NCBI GenBank assembly: GCA_002495025.1
Contig: DADP01000012.1
Location: 1 to 13,209 of the forward strand
DNA length: 13,209 bases
Reading direction: 5' to 3'
Source of the DNA: Desulfurococcaceae archaeon UBA285
GTDB lineage: Archaea > Thermoproteota > Thermoprotei_A > Sulfolobales > Desulfurococcaceae
Shown here: positions 7,240-13,209 of the stretch, piece by piece
Position numbering within the stretch: position 1 is the stretch's first letter
Layout of the letters: each line of letters begins with the position of its first letter
Notes under the pieces: generated by a model
Database searches by the model: none
Told to the model about the DNA's origin: nothing
The model's input: only the letters and a program-made list of their open reading frames with translations
Position numbers and translations under genes: made by a program

Positions 7240-8082
7240 GTGGAGAAAGGGGGAATAACACTGTTTACAAATGCTCTCTTAGTGTATAAACCAGTAGAGA
7301 AGTGTCTTGAAATTGCTAATCGTATAACATCGTCTCTGAGAATACATGGTATACCTGTTCACGCAATATCAGTTGACGACTTGTTTACAAAAAGAGAAAA
7401 CGAAGAAGCACTAGACTTCGATCTCATAGTCTCTATTGGTGGAGACGGGACATTTATGAAGTCTGCTAAGTACTCTACATTCTACTCGCTTATACTACCA
7501 TATCCTTGTGGAAAGAGAAATGCATATTATGAACAGGGCCTCCCAGACCCTGCTAAAATAGTAGAACGTGTTTTAAAGGGAGATTTCTACCTTGAAAACA
7601 TACCATTATATCAATTATGCACTGGAGAAACATGTAAATACTTTGTAAATGACGCTGTATTTGTTAGTAGTGATCTGGGTAAAGTCACCAAGTTCAAAGT
7701 AACTATTACTTCCCACACTGCAGAAACATCCATGCTATTCGAGGGAGACGGCATCATTATAGCGTCTTCTCATGGATCAAGCGGACATAATCTATCCGCG
7801 AGAGGCCCACTAGTAATGCCAGACCATGAATCGCTAATAATAACATCTCTAAACCCACTACAACTCGGACTACCCAGTATAGTAGCTCCACCATACAGTA
7901 CTGTAAGAATATGGGTGAAAAACCCAACACTACTATATGCTGATGGCGAGCAACTCACACTGTTAAAAGACAATAGTGTTGTTGAAGTAAAACACGGATT
8001 TAGATATGTAAGAGTTGTTAGATTTAGAGAGAAGAGAAACATTTGGAGATCCATTATTGAACCAAGACAATGCGTGTTCTAA
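7240..8082 (+). CDS. NAD kinase-like protein with atypical substrate motif
   Basis: Resembles ATP/polyphosphate-NAD kinase, which makes NADP from NAD in the cytosol. It has 280 aa. Seen: the ATP-binding motif SIGGDGTF (GGDGTF 67-72), the FVND segment (N137-D138) usual for NAD binding, EGDGIII, a second conserved block 175-188 ending LSARGP, and YADGEQL late in the beta-sandwich. The conserved block that normally reads TPTGSTAYSLSAGGP is here SSHGSSGHNLSARGP, so several NAD-contacting residues differ. The start is GTG 7240, with no good ribosome site at normal spacing; a TATA-like run near 7197-7206 would allow a nearly leaderless mRNA. nob1 begins one base after its stop. Confidence 0.82.
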   Translation: MEKGGITLFTNALLVYKPVEKCLEIANRITSSLRIHGIPVHAISVDDLFTKRENEEALDFDLIVSIGGDGTFMKSAKYSTFYSLILPYPCGKRNAYYEQGLPDPAKIVERVLKGDFYLENIPLYQLCTGETCKYFVNDAVFVSSDLGKVTKFKVTITSHTAETSMLFEGDGIIIASSHGSSGHNLSARGPLVMPDHESLIITSLNPLQLGLPSIVAPPYSTVRIWVKNPTLLYADGEQLTLLKDNSVVEVKHGFRYVRVVRFREKRNIWRSIIEPRQCVF

Positions 8083-8083
8083 A

Positions 8084-8587
8084 TTGAAGAAAGCCATAAT
8101 ATTAGATACTAGTGCATTAATCGCCAAGTACTATAGACTACTCCCAAGAAACATCTTTGAAGTATATACAACGGAAAATGCTGTTAGAGAAGTAATTGAC
8201 CGTGAAAACCGGGAAGCACTATTTGAAGCCATAGACCTTGGATTAATTACTGTTTCAAACCCTGGTCTTCAATACGTGGAAGAAGCGAGAAAAAAGGCCA
8301 TAGAGGTTGGATCAATACATAAACTCTCAAAAACAGATATTGAAGTAGCCGCTCTAGCAATACAATTAAACAACATGGGCTATACAACCATAGTTATTAC
8401 AGACGACTACGAACTCCAAAACCTCCTACTGTATATTGGAATAGGCTTTAAACCACTGAGAACTCGTGGAGTAAACACACTACGTGTTTATAGAGCATAC
8501 TGTCCCGTTTGCGGCTACACACCGGCATCGCCGGGAGTAGAGACGTGTCCACTTTGTGGAGCTAAAATAACGCGTAGACAGTTCTAA
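8084..8587 (+). CDS. nob1: Nob1-type PIN endonuclease (pre-rRNA 3' maturation)
   Basis: An endonuclease expected to cleave the 3' end of pre-16S rRNA in late small-subunit assembly. It has 167 aa with a PIN domain whose acidic residues are D8 (IILDTSAL), E36 (VREVID), D85 (LSKTDIEVAA) and D107/D108 (VITDDYEL). A C-terminal zinc ribbon follows, with C140-x2-C143 and C155-x2-C158, each knuckle ending in CG. This PIN plus Zn-ribbon order is characteristic of Nob1. The start is TTG 8084, one base after the stop of the NAD kinase-like gene. It gives the expected short lead into the PIN domain, and no upstream ATG or GTG is in frame. Translation is probably coupled to the upstream gene. It ends one base before the convergent NSUN6-like gene. 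Confidence 0.94.
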   Translation: MKKAIILDTSALIAKYYRLLPRNIFEVYTTENAVREVIDRENREALFEAIDLGLITVSNPGLQYVEEARKKAIEVGSIHKLSKTDIEVAALAIQLNNMGYTTIVITDDYELQNLLLYIGIGFKPLRTRGVNTLRVYRAYCPVCGYTPASPGVETCPLCGAKITRRQF

Positions 8588-8588
8588 A

Positions 8589-9734
8589 CTACTTTGTTAA
8601 TACAGCTATAAAGTAGCCTGGCATGTCGTGTGAGAGAGGGCTGTATCTGTATCCAACAATACCCTTGTATTTAACTACTTCACTGTATGGTAGTGGTTTT
8701 TCTAGTTCTACACTAGTAAATCCTAGTTCTTCAACAGCATATCTAATGTTTTCTTCGTTTTCACGTAGTGTGAGAGTACATGTTGAATATACTACTATAC
8801 CATTCTTTTTCACAACGTGGTATGCGGCTTTTAGAAACTGCTTCTGGTATTCAACTAGGTTTTCCACATCTCTAATGGTTTTATCTTGTTTTAATACTGG
8901 CCTCACACCGAGATTGCTGCAGGGTGGGTCTATCAGAATTCTATCTGCTCTATTCTCTAGGTTTAAATCAATGTGTATATAGCGGGAGTCGCCGGGGATT
9001 GCAACGTTGTTTAAATCGAGTCCTAGTTTTATGAGTGTTTCTTTCAACAAAGCGACCTTCTTCTCGTTTCTATCAATAGATACCAGTCTAGACTTGCCTC
9101 TAGTATACTGTATTATATGGCTTGATTTACCCCCGGGTGAGGCATTCATATCTACTATTAACTCTCCTGGTTTTGGAGACAATGCGTGTATAGTAGCCAT
9201 GCTTGGAAGACTCTGTGGATAAATTAACCCCGCTGTGTAAGCCCTGGTTTCTGTTATTCTTGGAGCTCTATAGGGGGAAGATATATTTTTAGCTACTAGT
9301 CCACGTTTCATTCTATAGAGTTCTCTACTTGAAACAATTGTTTCAACACACGCTACTGGAATACCAGTACGTGTAACAACTAGTAGCTTCTCGCCCGGGT
9401 TAAATACCGGCGTTTTAACCACGCCTGGTCTATATAGGTTTGCACCTAGGAGGAGAGAAGATGCTGTTTTATCGTCAACTATGATTTCTTTATCGCTCTC
9501 ACACTGGATTTCAAAAGGCCCCTCTACTTCTACGTATATTGCCTCTGGTGTATAGGGGTCTGGATGAGCAAGTACATTGTCACTACGTAGTAGTCTTAAT
9601 ACTTCTTCTCTCTCAGCTCTAGTAGTAACAACACGCATGTAGAGTCTGCGTGGCGGGTTTTTCAATTTGTTAATTAATACCTCTGTTAAACTCCCATATA
9701 CTCTCCGTAGTTCTCTCACTAGAGACTCTTCCAT
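8589..9734 (-). CDS. NSUN6/RsmB-family RNA (cytosine-5) methyltransferase with PUA domain
   Basis: A SAM-dependent m5C methylase. The architecture of N-terminal region, PUA domain and Rossmann fold resembles archaeal NSUN6-like enzymes that methylate tRNA (C72 in known cases). About 381 aa. A PUA-like segment runs around GEKLLVVTRTGIPVACVETIVSS. SAM motif I is DMNASPGGKSSHI, followed by VSIDRN and a GDSRYI aspartate. The two family cysteines are in DPPCSNLGVRP (catalytic-loop motif IV) and YSTCTL (motif VI, nucleophile). ATG 9734 (minus) has GGATGGT just upstream. GTG at 9746 is four codons earlier and is possible, because the minus-strand TATA-like box at 9762-9770 predicts a start around 9740. 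Confidence 0.92.
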   Translation of the reverse strand: MEESLVRELRRVYGSLTEVLINKLKNPPRRLYMRVVTTRAEREEVLRLLRSDNVLAHPDPYTPEAIYVEVEGPFEIQCESDKEIIVDDKTASSLLLGANLYRPGVVKTPVFNPGEKLLVVTRTGIPVACVETIVSSRELYRMKRGLVAKNISSPYRAPRITETRAYTAGLIYPQSLPSMATIHALSPKPGELIVDMNASPGGKSSHIIQYTRGKSRLVSIDRNEKKVALLKETLIKLGLDLNNVAIPGDSRYIHIDLNLENRADRILIDPPCSNLGVRPVLKQDKTIRDVENLVEYQKQFLKAAYHVVKKNGIVVYSTCTLTLRENEENIRYAVEELGFTSVELEKPLPYSEVVKYKGIVGYRYSPLSHDMPGYFIAVLTK

Positions 9735-9776
9735 TCTACCATCCACTGTATACTAAGTGAATAATTATATTAGGAT

Positions 9777-9822
9777 GATAAGTAATTATCTTAGGCATAG
9801 GGAATTCACTTGACGAGGTGAT
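9777..9822 (+). promoter_or_regulatory. Divergent promoter palindrome and strong ribosome site for four-Cys gene
   Basis: GATAA-GTAA-TTATC (9777-9790) is a short palindrome between the divergent NSUN6-like and four-Cys genes, and its AT part fits a plus-strand TATA box. GAGGTGAT at 9815-9822 is a near-perfect match to the 16S anti-ribosome-site complement and fixes TTG 9828 as the start of the next gene. Confidence 0.5.
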
Positions 9823-9827
9823 GTATA

Positions 9828-10145
9828 TTGTCATCATCAACGAGAATTTCTGAAAAAGACCTTGATGAAGCCCTCATGGAGAGACAAGACAAAAAAGTCG
9901 ATGAGAAACAGAAATGGGTAAATAGAATTCTCAAGAGTGCAAAACAATACCATAAAATGTGTCCATACTTCGATAAGAGGACAAAAATGTGCTTTTTAAC
10001 AATGGGCACTAAGTGTGATAGAGAAGGAAAATTCGAGACATGCCCGGTCTTCAGGAGCTTCCTCGAGAAGAAATACGATGAATACAAATCCAAAAACAAG
10101 CCGCTACCACTAGACTTTACAGACGTTGTACTATCACCACTATAG
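9828..10145 (+). CDS. Small four-cysteine protein of unknown function
   Basis: A 105-aa charged protein. The N-terminal 40 residues are highly polar and helical (SEKDLDEALMERQDKKVDEKQKWVNR, broken here only as description). A central block holds exactly four cysteines, C45, C55, C63 and C72 (spacing x9, x7, x8), beginning YHKMCPYFD and ending TCPVFRSFLEKKY. This could bind one zinc ion or an iron-sulfur cluster. A Lys/Pro-rich tail closes the protein. No signal peptide or membrane segment is seen. The TTG start follows the strong ribosome site GAGGTGAT. The DUF2283 gene follows after 11 nt, so the two are probably one transcript. I do not recognise a characterised family. Confidence 0.85.
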   Translation: MSSSTRISEKDLDEALMERQDKKVDEKQKWVNRILKSAKQYHKMCPYFDKRTKMCFLTMGTKCDREGKFETCPVFRSFLEKKYDEYKSKNKPLPLDFTDVVLSPL

Positions 10146-10156
10146 AGGGAACACTA

Positions 10157-10378
10157 TTGGAGGCAGAAAAACAATACACGGTTAAAATACCGGCAAACAT
10201 AGAAGTAGAATACGATAAACAAAACGACATACTATACATACACTTCGACCCGGAAGAAACACCCGAAGAAGAATGGCTAAGCGAGGAGGGAGACGTAATC
10301 CTCGGATTTAAAGACAATAAACTCATAGTTATACAAATACTAAAATTCAGCGAGAAAATAGGTGGATACATACTCTAG
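10157..10378 (+). CDS. DUF2283-like small acidic protein
   Basis: A 73-aa protein whose core VEYDKQNDILYIHFD resembles DUF2283, a family of short beta-rich proteins of unknown function. It is strongly acidic in the middle (PEETPEEEWLSEEGD) and ends with a beta pair (VILGFKDNKLIVIQILKFSEK). The start is TTG 10157, with GAGGGA at 10145-10150 overlapping the upstream stop region. It is 11 nt after the four-Cys gene, supporting a two-gene operon. A T-rich tract soon after the stop (10387-10397) may terminate the unit. Some DUF2283 members sit next to small toxin-like genes, but the partner here shows no toxin feature. Confidence 0.82.
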   Translation: MEAEKQYTVKIPANIEVEYDKQNDILYIHFDPEETPEEEWLSEEGDVILGFKDNKLIVIQILKFSEKIGGYIL

Positions 10379-10581
10379 TGTTGTAGTTTCTTTTTGTTGT
10401 TACTGGTCATTGTTTTCTCGTGGTGGTTTAAAAACTTTACCAATTGAAAAAATCCCACCAAAACCCCTACTAGAAACCAGGGAAACATAGAATAACTAGT
10501 GGTAATTTGAATGGTTTTTAATTATGATGAATTGTTTCTAGTAATATGAAAACTTATAGTAGTGTCTTGGAAACAGTGTTG
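10379..10581. other. Non-coding AT-rich stretch
   Basis: Part of the 329-bp gap before mtnA. It starts with a T-rich tract (10387-10397) suited to terminate the DUF2283 transcript. TGGTGG (10421-10426) and CCACCA (10455-10460) form a weak long-loop inverted repeat. A TATA-like TTATAG at 10554-10559 would start a transcript near 10582. An isolated C-box match ATGATGA (10524-10530) lacks a partnering D-box. No gene is seen on either strand here. Confidence 0.5.
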
Positions 10582-10636
10582 GAATAGAACTCCTAATACA
10601 TTGTGAAACTATATGCCAAGTAGTTGAAGGAGTTTG
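10582..10636 (+). promoter_or_regulatory. Candidate structured leader that hides a ribosome site
   Basis: AACTCCT (10588-10594) is the exact inverse of AGGAGTT (10628-10634), with one extra G-U pair (10587/10635). A second stem, AACTA (10607-10611) with TAGTT (10621-10625), nests inside with a 9-nt loop. The 3' strand of the outer stem contains the AAGGAG ribosome site of the micro-ORF at 10638, so folding would block its translation. The expected RNA start (about 10582, from TTATAG at 10554-10559) is just before the stem. No known riboswitch class was recognised. Confidence 0.4.
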
Positions 10637-10637
10637 T

Positions 10638-10706
10638 ATGTTTAATGTGTTTACTCTTTTTGGTGTTTTAGCTTTTTACCTTTCTCTGAAATCTAGTTTT
10701 CACTAG
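10638..10706 (+). CDS. Hydrophobic 22-codon micro-ORF (leader peptide or microprotein)
   Basis: ATG 10638 sits five bases after AAGGAG (10627-10632). The frame encodes 22 residues and stops at TAG 10704-10706. Residues 1-16 are almost wholly hydrophobic and aromatic (MFNVFTLFGVLAFYLS); the end is LKSSFH, a short polar tail. This resembles a very short single-pass membrane peptide or a leader peptide. Its stop overlaps the AGGGTG ribosome site of mtnA, and mtnA starts 10 bases later, so translation could be coupled. The ORF is short enough to occur by chance; the ribosome site and placement are the support. Confidence 0.4.
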   Translation: MFNVFTLFGVLAFYLSLKSSFH

Positions 10707-10716
10707 GGTGTTTGAT

Positions 10717-11787
10717 TTGAATACTCTATACCCTATTAAAATTAGAGCTGTATGGTTTGACAAAGAGAGAAAAGAAGTTTGTTGGATTAATACATTGAAG
10801 CTTCCTTTTGTAGAAGAAGTGGTTTGTTCTAGTGACCCGGATAGAATTGCAAAAGCAATAGTAGACATGGAAATTCGTGGTGCACCAGCTATTGGAGTAG
10901 CGGCCGCACTAGCTGTTGCCGCATATGCACATAAAGTATCTACACTATCAATTGATTCATATGAATTCGAAATACGAAAAGCTATTGAGAAATTATGGAA
11001 GACTAGGCCTACAGCCTACAATTTATTCTATGCATTGAAGAGAATAGAGAGTGCATTAAACGAGTCGTTGAAGAAGACGAGTGATACATTTAAAATAACA
11101 GAGGCTTTGACAAGAGAGGCTGTAGACATCTACTGGGAGGATGTACAAGCAAATATAAGAATTGGAGAGTATGGAGCAGAACTCGTACCAGACAATGCTA
11201 CTATTTTAACACACTGTAATGCTGGTGCACTAGCTACATCAGCATATGGTACAGCCCTCGCAGTAATTAGAATAGCATGGTATAAAGGGAAGAAGATAAG
11301 AGTAATAGCCACTGAGACAAGGCCAATGCTTCAAGGTGCACGAATAACAGTTTATGAATTAGTCAAAGAAGGCATACCAGTAACACTTATAACAGACAAC
11401 ACTGTAGGCATGGTTATGCGTAAGGGACTCGTAGACCTAGTCGTAGTAGGTGCTGATAGAGTTACTCGTGATGGATACGTTGTAAACAAGATTGGAACAT
11501 ATATGATCGCTCTTGCCGCAAAGAGAAACAATATCCCATTCTACGTTGCAGCACCGACAAGTACTATAGACATGTCGAGAACAATAGACCAGGTAGTTAT
11601 AGAAGAGAGAAGTCCAAACGAGGTAAAATACATATATGGACACCCAATAACACTCCAAGAAGTAAACGCGTTGAACTACGCGTTTGACATTACTGATCCA
11701 GACTTAGTAACAGGTATTATAACAGAGCGTGGAGTAGTATATCAACCACTCAGTGAAAACCTTGCAAGAATTATGAGTAAGCAGTAA
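10717..11787 (+). CDS. mtnA: Methylthioribose-1-phosphate isomerase (MtnA family)
   Basis: Expected to isomerise 5-methylthioribose-1-phosphate to methylthioribulose-1-phosphate in the methionine salvage pathway (cytosol). It belongs to the eIF2B-alpha/MtnA/ribose-bisphosphate isomerase superfamily. About 356 aa. Seen: AVWFDKERKEVCWINTLKLP (N-terminal MtnA lead), MEIRGAPAIGVAAALA, THCNAGALATSAYGTAL with the active-site Cys, ATETRPMLQGARIT, and VVGADRV with the catalytic Asp followed by NKIGTYMIALAA. The RGAPAIG and N-terminal LP segment favour MtnA over ribose-1,5-bisphosphate isomerase. The start is probably TTG 10717, six bases after GGTG (10707-10710); GTG 10708 is the alternative. A structured leader and micro-ORF precede it. 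It ends six bases from the convergent DUF72 gene. Confidence 0.92.
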   Translation: MNTLYPIKIRAVWFDKERKEVCWINTLKLPFVEEVVCSSDPDRIAKAIVDMEIRGAPAIGVAAALAVAAYAHKVSTLSIDSYEFEIRKAIEKLWKTRPTAYNLFYALKRIESALNESLKKTSDTFKITEALTREAVDIYWEDVQANIRIGEYGAELVPDNATILTHCNAGALATSAYGTALAVIRIAWYKGKKIRVIATETRPMLQGARITVYELVKEGIPVTLITDNTVGMVMRKGLVDLVVVGADRVTRDGYVVNKIGTYMIALAAKRNNIPFYVAAPTSTIDMSRTIDQVVIEERSPNEVKYIYGHPITLQEVNALNYAFDITDPDLVTGIITERGVVYQPLSENLARIMSKQ

Positions 11788-11792
11788 AGTAT

Positions 11793-12566
11793 TCAAAGCC
11801 ATATTATTGACTCTTGCTTCTTACTAGCAATTTCTTTGAATCTCAAAGCATTTTCCAACATTTTTACATTATTGAATAAAACAAAGGCTATGCTGTAATC
11901 CTCGGAGAGGAGTATACCTGATAATTCTTCAAGGTCTTGATCTGTATAGTTATAGCTATAATTGACTTCACCGGGCCCTTTACCATGTAGTCTCGTATAT
12001 AGAATTTGCATTGAAGACTTATAGAGAGGCCTGCCTTTGAAGACATCGATTACATGTACCACATCGTGTTTTTCAAGTATTCTAGGTAGTTCTGAATTAC
12101 TGAGCAGAGGGCCCCGGACCTCCCAGCCTATTATCTCATTTTTTAAATAGCTTTTAATACTCTCAAAGAATACATCAATGTTTCTAATGGCCTCTTGATC
12201 ACTGGGCATGCTTGAAGGCGTTTGGAGAACAATTATTTCAGCGTTGAGAACACGTGCAACTTCAAGTGTTTTTTCAAATGCATCTATGTTTTCACGTGTT
12301 GGCTTTAAATAACCATAGTTTTCCAGGTTTCCACCTGGCTTCTTCTTCATTTTCTTCCATGTTGGAGAAGAGTGTGGATGTGTTATTACCTGCCATGCTT
12401 TAACAGTGAATCTGAATTCTCGTGGTGCTTCTTCTCTGAGATTTCTAGCCCAGTCAATACTTGGTAGTTCATAGAATGTATTTTGTAATTCAACAACACT
12501 GAATACTCTGTAATACTTGTTTCTAGCTGTGGGGAACCCGCAACATCCAGTATAAACTGTCTTCAA
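11793..12566 (-). CDS. DUF72 (YecE-like) protein
   Basis: A 257-aa TIM-barrel-like protein of the DUF72 family; the biochemical role is unknown. Seen: YTGCCGFP at the N-terminus (usual GxSGW/GCCG type), VELQNTFYELPS, FRFTVKAWQVITHP, ILQTP-like VLQTPSSM, WEVRGP, VVHVIDVF, and the late YTRLHGKG, all in the family order. The start is TTG 12566 (minus); residues before the GCCG strand would be too few from any later start. A minus-strand TATA-like TTTAATATA (12599-12607) lies just upstream and would give a short leader. The AbrB-ACT gene is 41 bp upstream on the same strand, so the two may be separate units with close promoters. The doubled Cys at residues 8-9 is uncommon among the bacterial members I recall. 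Confidence 0.9.
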   Translation of the reverse strand: MKTVYTGCCGFPTARNKYYRVFSVVELQNTFYELPSIDWARNLREEAPREFRFTVKAWQVITHPHSSPTWKKMKKKPGGNLENYGYLKPTRENIDAFEKTLEVARVLNAEIIVLQTPSSMPSDQEAIRNIDVFFESIKSYLKNEIIGWEVRGPLLSNSELPRILEKHDVVHVIDVFKGRPLYKSSMQILYTRLHGKGPGEVNYSYNYTDQDLEELSGILLSEDYSIAFVLFNNVKMLENALRFKEIASKKQESIIWL

Positions 12567-12598
12567 GAAAAGAGCCCTTTAAACGCTTTCTCTACTGC

Positions 12599-12607
12599 TA
12601 TATTAAA
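12599..12607 (-). promoter_or_regulatory. TATA box of the DUF72 gene
   Basis: On the minus strand TTTAATATA directly follows the stop codon of the AbrB-ACT gene. Its centre is about 37 bases from TTG 12566, predicting a leader of about 10 nt. No good ribosome site is seen, consistent with a short-leader mRNA. Confidence 0.4.
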
Positions 12608-13015
12608 CTACATTAGTTTAAATACTTCGACGTTTTTAACTGGTTCTAGTCTTCTGAGATCTTCTTCAACGAGCGATGGGTCTGCATAGTTACTCCTACT
12701 AATGTCAATTATCATTTCGCATTCTCCTAGTTCTTCTCTCTTTAGTACAATGCATTTTGATGAAATTATATCGACGTTTTTAGAGGCTAGAAACTTGGTT
12801 ATGTCTGCTAGAACACCCATGCGGTCTTCTACTATTAATCTTAGTTTAATTAATTGTGCTGTTATTGGTATTGGTACTAGTTTTATTTCTTTCGAGTTTT
12901 TATCGGCAATCATTAGTAAATACATGCCTTCTCTTATATCAAACAATTCTCTAATTGCTGATGGAATGGTGACACGGCCTTTTGAATCGACTTTCACTGT
13001 TTCCTCTATCGACAT
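12608..13015 (-). CDS. AbrB-type DNA-binding domain fused to ACT domain
   Basis: A 135-aa putative transcription regulator. Residues 1-50 form an AbrB/SpoVT swapped-hairpin domain (VKVDSKGRVTIPSAIRELFD followed by IREGMYLLMIAD). Residues about 55-130 form an ACT-like ligand domain (KLRLIVEDRMGVLADITKFL, then ASKNVDIISSKCIVLK and a strand MIIDIS). ACT domains usually bind amino acids or small metabolites, so it probably senses a metabolite; the ligand is not predictable. ATG 13015 (minus) is preceded by GGTGGTGG, a strong ribosome site. AATAAAAG-like sequence around 13049-13056 (minus) is a fitting TATA box. The DUF72 gene follows downstream. It probably acts as a dimer, as AbrB domains swap. 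Confidence 0.9.
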   Translation of the reverse strand: MSIEETVKVDSKGRVTIPSAIRELFDIREGMYLLMIADKNSKEIKLVPIPITAQLIKLRLIVEDRMGVLADITKFLASKNVDIISSKCIVLKREELGECEMIIDISRSNYADPSLVEEDLRRLEPVKNVEVFKLM

Positions 13016-13072
13016 TCCACCACCATTGTGTTTTTAATCAATATCCCCTTTTATTCCTAGAACTGACTCCCA

Positions 13073-13209
13073 TTATATCTCAAAGGGTACTATTGAGAGT
13101 ACTTTGACATTGTATGGTTTTAAACGCTCCATCCAATTAGAGCCTAAACCCATAATTACATATACATCGACTATTTCAGCCTTGGACTTCATTAACATGT
13201 GTAATACTG
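13073..13209 (-). CDS. 3' end of an unidentified gene (partial)
   Basis: A minus-strand frame enters from the window's right edge and ends at TAA (13073-13075), giving about the last 45 residues. The visible end contains VDVYVIMGLGSNWMERL followed by KPYNVKVLSIVPFEI. The pattern of a beta strand, a Gly-containing loop, a helix and a strand loosely resembles the dinitrogenase iron-molybdenum cofactor (NifX/NifB-like) fold, but too little is present to name it. It is upstream of the AbrB-ACT gene on the same strand with a 57-bp gap. Confidence 0.6.
   Translation of the reverse strand, partial: VLHMLMKSKAEIVDVYVIMGLGSNWMERLKPYNVKVLSIVPFEI

Noticed and set aside
8084..8587. VapC-type toxin (PIN domain)
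   Set aside because: The C-terminal two-knuckle zinc ribbon and the fusion order identify Nob1; there is no antitoxin gene upstream.
9818..9870. C/D-box small RNA over the start of the four-Cys gene
   Set aside because: GTGATGT, CTGA and TGATGA are present but their spacings do not fit, and the final D box is missing. The first is explained as the ribosome site.
9828..10378. Toxin-antitoxin pair
   Set aside because: Two small adjacent genes with opposite charge invite this, but neither shows a PIN, RelE, VapB, AbrB or similar motif.
10524..10530. C/D-box small RNA (perfect C box ATGATGA)
   Set aside because: No CTGA D box lies within the usual distance; the first one downstream is about 155 bases away.
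10668..10868. Minus-strand 66-aa frame across the mtnA start
   Set aside because: It overlaps the conserved N-terminal coding region of mtnA antisense and has no ribosome site or recognisable features.

Overview
This is a gene-dense archaeal chromosomal window, roughly 38-40% GC by eye. It fits a hyperthermophilic crenarchaeote, most like Desulfurococcales. The call rests on a proteasome-type Cdc48/VAT ATPase, FEN1, Nob1, Trm5, an archaeal UbiA-type lipid prenyltransferase, an NSUN6-like RNA methylase, and TATA-box plus GGTG-type ribosome-site signals. Many starts are TTG. I see no transposon, integrase, CRISPR array, phage gene or toxin-antitoxin pair, so this looks like core chromosome with some poorly described small genes.

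Layout. Bases 1-162 hold the 3' end of one tRNA and a complete tRNA-Val(GAC). A plus-strand run follows: cdc48 (about 189-2390), a small winged-helix protein (2408-2665) and fen1 (2709-3767). A 267-bp spacer has two TATA-like boxes, a repeated 11-mer and an unusual pair of interleaved inverted repeats. Next comes a UbiA-family prenyltransferase (4035-4888) that is frameshifted near its 5' end. A convergent spacer with a small hairpin separates it from pcm (minus, 5041-5709).

The middle is a mosaic of divergent and convergent genes: DUF371 (+), trm5 (-, tail overlapping DUF371 by 81 bp), an NAD kinase-like gene and nob1 (+, one base apart), and an NSUN6-like m5C RNA methylase (-). A small four-cysteine protein and a DUF2283 protein follow (+, 11-nt gap). 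Then comes a 329-bp non-coding stretch whose 3' part looks like a structured leader. It carries a hairpin that would hide the ribosome site of a 22-codon hydrophobic micro-ORF, placed directly before mtnA (+). The right end is minus strand: a DUF72 protein, an AbrB-ACT regulator and the 3' end of a further gene.

How the genes fit together. The named genes are mostly housekeeping: protein unfolding and repair (cdc48, pcm), Okazaki-fragment processing (fen1), tRNA/rRNA maturation and modification (trm5, nob1, NSUN6-like), ether-lipid synthesis (ubiA), NADP supply (NAD kinase-like) and methionine salvage (mtnA). I found no clear multi-gene undescribed system. The best candidates for something new are the mtnA leader with its micro-ORF (10582-10716), the fen1-ubiA spacer element (3863-3960), and the uncharacterised four-Cys/DUF2283 pair.
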